A DNA stretch of 64,000 nucleotides from Alisma plantago-aquatica (taxonomy: Eukaryota; Streptophyta; Magnoliopsida; Alismatales; Alismataceae): the NCBI GenBank assembly GCA_963693085.1, contig OY856409.1, forward strand, positions 301,396,058 through 301,460,057, in the 5' to 3' direction. The number at the start of each line of letters is the position of its first letter. Positions within the stretch are counted from its first letter, which is position 1. A program made the position numbers and the translations under genes. The notes beneath the pieces were generated by a model. It was not told the origin of the DNA. It saw nothing but the letters and a program-made list of their open reading frames with translations, and ran no database searches. Of the stretch, positions 60,501 through 64,000 are shown piece by piece.

Positions 60501-60885
60501 CTATTCATTCCCTTTTTGAGTAATTTCTTAAAGGATATAGAAAATAAACATTAGTGACTTCAAAGCTATGAAAAGGAAGAAAAAATACTTAGTTCCCAAG
60601 TCTTTAATTCAAAATTTTGAACTCTTTGCCTCTTATCTTTCTCTTTCTTCTCTTTTGAATTTCTTTGATAGCAAATAAAAGGAAAAATCAATTAATATTA
60701 CTTTTCAAATAAATTTAACTCATTATAAAGGGAAAAAGGTGCATTTGAGTTCCTTTTTTCCCCTTGCCTTGTTATTCTAAAGGAAATATTAATTTGGCCT
60801 TTTTGCATCAAGGCCTTCAATGAAATTCTATTTTGGGAAAACCACAAAAAAATTAAATTAACATTGAAAAGTCTAGGGTGTTACA
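57542..60885 (-). repeat. Element 5, 5' LTR, carrying a SINE
   Basis: It is 3344 bp, TATAACACCCC (terminal TG mutated to TA) to GGTGTTACA. It aligns with 53083-56279 except for the SINE at 59710-59914 and small indels. Confidence 0.93.
59710..59914 (+). mobile_element. tRNA-derived SINE
   Basis: About 205 bp with a perfect RNA polymerase III B box, GGTTCGAACCT, at 59767-59777, a degenerate A-box region near 59715-59735, and a run of eight A at the 3' end. It is flanked by an imperfect repeat, ATAGAGTTAG before and ATAGAGTGTTAG after. The partner LTR of element 5 has the empty site near 55308-55330, so the SINE arrived after element 5 inserted. Family not named. Confidence 0.85.
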
Positions 60886-61640
60886 TGTAGGGTCCTCCTT
60901 ACACGTTTCGTATGTGAACAGACTATGGATTCACTGGGGTTCAAGGATGAGGTCCTGGGGCTGTTAGAGGAGTTGAGATTCAAATACACATGTTACACGG
61001 TTAGAAATACCTACCCTAGGCTAACCTATGCATTTCTCACTACTCTTAGAGTTGAGAATGACCCAAAGAATACTCATGGGCCTTATTCTATTATTCATTT
61101 TTTTTTCTTTTGGGTCAAAGTTACAAGTTAGAATTCAAGTATTTCAGTGAGGCATTCCAATGCAATTATGGGGGTGGGCTATCGTATCCTCTGTAGTTAA
61201 ATAGTGATTTTTTCTAGAGGGAACTAATAGATGACTACATCCATGATGCTAAGAAGGCCAGGGCAATCTCATATTCCTCTATGTCTATCGTCTTCTTAGT
61301 ATGGGGGTTTGTGCAAAAAAGGAAACCCACAGTGTGTGTGGGAATCCAAACCTATTCTTGTTGTGGGGATTGGTAAACAACTACAAAATCAATGCATGAT
61401 ATTTCATTCTTACCAGGTTCTTTGATATCAAGAAGATCAAGAAGAGGGAATTAGGTGATATCATGTGTGGGGGTTTGATAACCCACATTGCTCACAAGGG
61501 TGGTGCTAATTTTATAGGTCTGGAGGCTCCACCTAGAAAGAAACTTGTTGATATATAGTTTCTTGTCTCTTCTGGTCTCCTTGTTTGGATTGCCAATGAG
61601 GATGCAGATTCAACCCTATTTTAGGGCTTCATCTTGTGAC
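60886..61640 (+). pseudogene. Element C second ORF, 3' piece (ATHILA ORF-1/env-like domain)
   Basis: The reading frame resumes after element 5: TMDSLGFKDEVLGLLEELRF, then TYPRLTYAFLTTLRVENDPK; later, in other frames, ELGDIMCGGLITHIAHKGGA, NFIGLEAPPRKKLVDI and FLVSSGLLVWIANEDADSTL. The ..GGLITHIA.. motif is the counterpart of GSHITHIA in element A. No Ulp1-like module follows. Broken by several stops. Confidence 0.6.
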
Positions 61641-61789
61641 ATATTGCATTTCAATCACATCTATACTTTTTAGGTTACATGTTATTTCTCCTAATATGCT
61701 TATTTGTATAAAATTCACTAATGGACATTATTTGCATGTCTTTCAGGCATTTGGACCATACTTGATGGAAGAGAGAGAGAGAGCAGGAG
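61641..61789 (+). other. Junction between element C's second ORF and the next LTR
   Basis: AT-rich, non-coding, ending in a purine run with GAGAGAGAGAGAG (61768-61789) that may be the polypurine tract. TTTCAGG at 61741 resembles a splice acceptor; whether it is one cannot be told. Confidence 0.35.
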
Positions 61790-63331
61790 TGATCATATGG
61801 TTTCTCTACCTTTAGAGAGGCCTAAAATGAAGTTTGATGCTCCCTCAACCTACCCCTAGTGGCCAAAGCTCCATTGAAGCAAAGATGTCCAAGAATGAAC
61901 AAAGAATCAAGTCAAAGTGCTACAACAGAGACCACCACGACTATGGTACCTCAGAATGGTCGTGCTGGCTCATCCAAAGATAATAAAGTCAACTCAAGAA
62001 AGTGTAAAGATCACCACAGCCATACCACACAGAATGGCCATGGTGGACTGACTCAGAATGGTTGTGCCACCTTACACGATCATGTGACAGATGAAGTAGA
62101 ATGGTAGTGAAGCCAAGAACGGGCAGTGTTTTCCAAGTCACCATGACTGTGGTGACCACGACGGTCGTGCTACCCTAGCCCCACCACGATCGTGGTGTCC
62201 ACCATGGCCGTACTACCTCATGATCATTTTTGACTAAGTTACTGTAAATTTTCCCCATTTCTCACCACGGCCATTCTACACCACCACAATTTTTCTCGCC
62301 CCTTGCCACCATGGCCGTGGTGACCACCACAGCCGTGCTACTCACAAAAACCTAGCTACTTTTGCACTACATTTCCCACTTTACCCCTACTTGACTTATT
62401 GCATCCACCACACCTATATATACCTAGGTGGCGACTGGAACATGAGGTTAGCTACTTCCTACCACCTCTTAGCTCCCCATTTTCACCCCTTACCCATTCC
62501 ACTCCACTTCTACTTCCATTCCACCCCATTTCACCATTTCCACCACTAAAACCCTAGTTTCCTAGTGTTTTGACCCTATTCCACCATCATCCCATGCCAT
62601 TGCACCTTAGAGGAGAGAGGAGGACGTCTTTTAGTAGCTGGAGTGGAGGATTTCTCCCTCTACACTGAGCTCCATGGCTTCTTCTGCCTCTTTCTCCTTT
62701 CTTTTTGTATTTTGCATTGCTATGAGTAGCTAGGCCCCTTGGGAGGGTTGTTTGGAATCAAAAATGTTACTTTGATACCATGTTGGGGGGAAATGATGTG
62801 TAAACATTGTAATTTCATTTTATAATGATTATGATCTATTTCTATCTCACTCTTAATGAATATCTTGTTGGTTTGTGTTTGAAATCACCTAGGAATTTAG
62901 GGAAATTTCTTGTATGTGTGAATTTAGGAATTTGCTCCTAGGTCCAATTCATGGATCCCTATCTAGCTACCCATCTTCCTACATGCTAATCAATCCTCCT
63001 AACCCTAGTTGAGAGATCTAAGTAGCTAGTTTAGATGAATTTGGTGTGCTTATCATGGATCTTTGTCAAGGTTAGAATGTGGGTGATGGGAGGCCTAAAA
63101 TCTCACTTCCACTCATATTACTAACCTCAGCCCCTAATCATCCTAAGATCATCTAAACTAGAAATCTAGGATTTTTTAGACTCTAATTGAATTACATCTA
63201 AACCCTAACCCATTAAGCCTCACAAGGGTAATAGGGGGTGTTAGGGACTAGTTACCCTATACAGAATCTAGCATATCCATGGCTAGTTAGTAGTTTAGGA
63301 TAATTCATTAGACTCTAGTTTGAGAAACACA
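61790..63331 (+). repeat. Probable LTR of Athila-type element D
   Basis: It begins TGATCATATGG after a purine run and ends near GAAACACA, 10 bases before a primer binding site; 1.54 kb, a usual Athila LTR length. It holds a cluster of CCACG/CGTGG motifs (61931-62345), TATA-like CTATATATACC (62414-62424) and a C-rich leader. An alternative start is TGATGTG at 62794 after TTGGGGGGAAA, giving a 0.54 kb LTR without a TATA box. No gene supported inside. Confidence 0.45.
61931..62345. repeat. Cluster of CCACG..CGTGG palindromes in element D
   Basis: A perfect 16-bp palindrome CACCACGATCGTGGTG lies at 62182-62197; near-palindromes include ACCACGACTATGGT (61931-61944) and CCATGGCCGTGG near 62310. 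A repeated CAGAATGG word accompanies several copies. Confidence 0.85.
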
Positions 63332-63341
63332 CCAAGCTTTG

Positions 63342-63359
63342 TGGTGTCGTTGCCGGTGA
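63342..63359 (+). other. Primer binding site of element D (tRNA-Asp type, Athila)
   Basis: TGGTGTCGTTGCCGGTGA matches the Athila-type site TGGCGCCGTTGCCGGGGA with three changes. Confidence 0.8.
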
Positions 63360-63486
63360 GAAAGGCGCTCAACCTAGCTAGTTAGTTTTTCTTTGACTTT
63401 TCCTACTGCCCTCATCATTGCCATTATTTATTATTTATTCTTTGCATTCTTTGTGCATATTAGTTTGCTAACTTTCCCTCTTTTGT

Positions 63487-64000
63487 TTGGTTGTTCCTTA
63501 TGCATGTGACAAGACACTCAAGGAAGACAAGATGGAAGGCCAAAATGCACCCCACAAGCCACTTCAAGATTACTTCATGCCTAGCAACTACAAATCACCA
63601 ATTGCTAGCAGGGTTGATCAAATGCCAGGGGATCAATTATGCATCCCTCCAAGTCTTCTTGGAATCCTACCCATCTTCTATGGCTAAGAGAATGAGAACC
63701 CCTACAAGCACTTGGATTCCTTCCTTGAAGTATGCTCCACCTTTAGGACACTGACAGATAGTGATGATACAATCTGGTTGACCTTGTTCTCTTTCTCCCT
63801 CAAAGACAAAGCCAAAGATTGGTATGATTCAAGAAGAGACATCATGAGTTGGGAAGAGATGAAGAATGCTTTCTTGAGGAAATTCTACTCTATAGAAGGG
63901 TTGACACATATTCAGCATGCCATAATGAGTTTTAGTTAGATGGGCACTGAGTGGTTTCACAATGGGTGGGAGAGATTTAAGAATATGTTGAGAGAGTGCT
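63487..64000 (+). pseudogene. Element D gag (Athila type), cut by the window edge
   Basis: The first ATG in the frame is at 63532. PLQDYFMPSNYKSPIASRVD, PPSLLGILPIFYG, ENENPYKHLDSFLEVCSTFR, DDTIWLTLFSFSLKDKAKDW, SWEEMKNAFLRKFYSIEGLT and WERFKNMLREC follow the capsid domain of Athila gag. Stops at about 63685 and 63938 and one shift between the first two pieces make it a pseudogene unless sequencing errors are involved. It starts about 170 bp after the primer binding site, as expected. Confidence 0.9.

Larger units (their letters stand above)
53083..60885 (-). mobile_element. Element 5: gag-only (TR-GAG-like) Ty3 retrotransposon
   Basis: Two 3.2-3.3 kb LTRs flank only 1262 bp of interior that contains gag and nothing else. 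Flanks are CATAG (left, 53078-53082) and TGTAG (right, 60886-60890), which could both derive from CGTAG by C-to-T change on either strand. Sampled LTR sequence differs by about 10-12%, so this is the oldest dated insertion here. A polypurine tract and decayed primer binding site give minus orientation. It interrupts the second ORF of element C in phase. Confidence 0.9.

Noticed and set aside
62783..62794. TTGGGGGGAAA followed by TGATG as the polypurine tract and LTR start of element D
   Set aside because: It would leave the TATA box outside the LTR and give only 0.54 kb; the start at 61790 fits better, though neither is proven.

Overview
This 64 kb window reads as intergenic heterochromatin from a large, AT-rich flowering-plant genome. 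I found no convincing host gene, tRNA, rRNA or CRISPR array. Nearly everything is LTR retrotransposon: Ty3 chromovirus-type elements (probably Tekay/Del-like) and Athila-type elements, nested in each other and in different stages of decay, plus one tRNA-derived SINE and one reverse-transcriptase-like fragment. The species cannot be told from the sequence.

Layout. An Athila-type element on the + strand (called A) is the backbone of the left 47 kb and is cut by three insertions. (1) A minus-strand Ty3 element with 4.4 kb LTRs occupies <1-11102. (2) A minus-strand chromovirus occupies 12917-26307 and is itself cut by a 3.4 kb solo LTR at 17909-21352. (3) A young plus-strand, coding-deficient Ty3 element occupies 29978-39946. 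Between them lie A's protease and reverse transcriptase (11103-12911), RT end/RNase H/integrase (26313-28311), a 1.55 kb spacer with its own TATA box, a second ORF (29866-29977 plus 39952-44600) ending in two Ulp1-like (C48) peptidase modules, a polypurine tract and an LTR starting at 45984.

The right 16 kb holds Athila-type element C: an LTR-like block (~48560-49950), gag (~49960-51430), a spacer, and a second ORF that starts at 52694. A minus-strand gag-only Ty3 element (53083-60885) interrupts this ORF and carries a SINE in one LTR. After it come the rest of C's second ORF (60886-61640) and then element D: a probable LTR, a tRNA-Asp-type primer binding site at 63342 and gag running off the end.

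Insertion history. By-eye LTR divergence is about 10-12% for the gag-only element, 6-9% for the two older minus-strand elements, and about 1.6% for the plus-strand element. Several insertion points are confirmed by 5-bp target-site duplications and by host reading frames that continue in phase on the far side.

Most unusual signals: (a) two tandem Ulp1-like peptidase modules in the second ORF of an Athila-type element, the first keeping its Cys and the second not; (b) clusters of short near-palindromes built on CACG-N(1-2)-CGTG in several different elements, each element favouring its own outer base, and present both in LTRs and in the spacer before the second ORF; (c) a gag-only element; (d) a coding-deficient element that nevertheless transposed recently.
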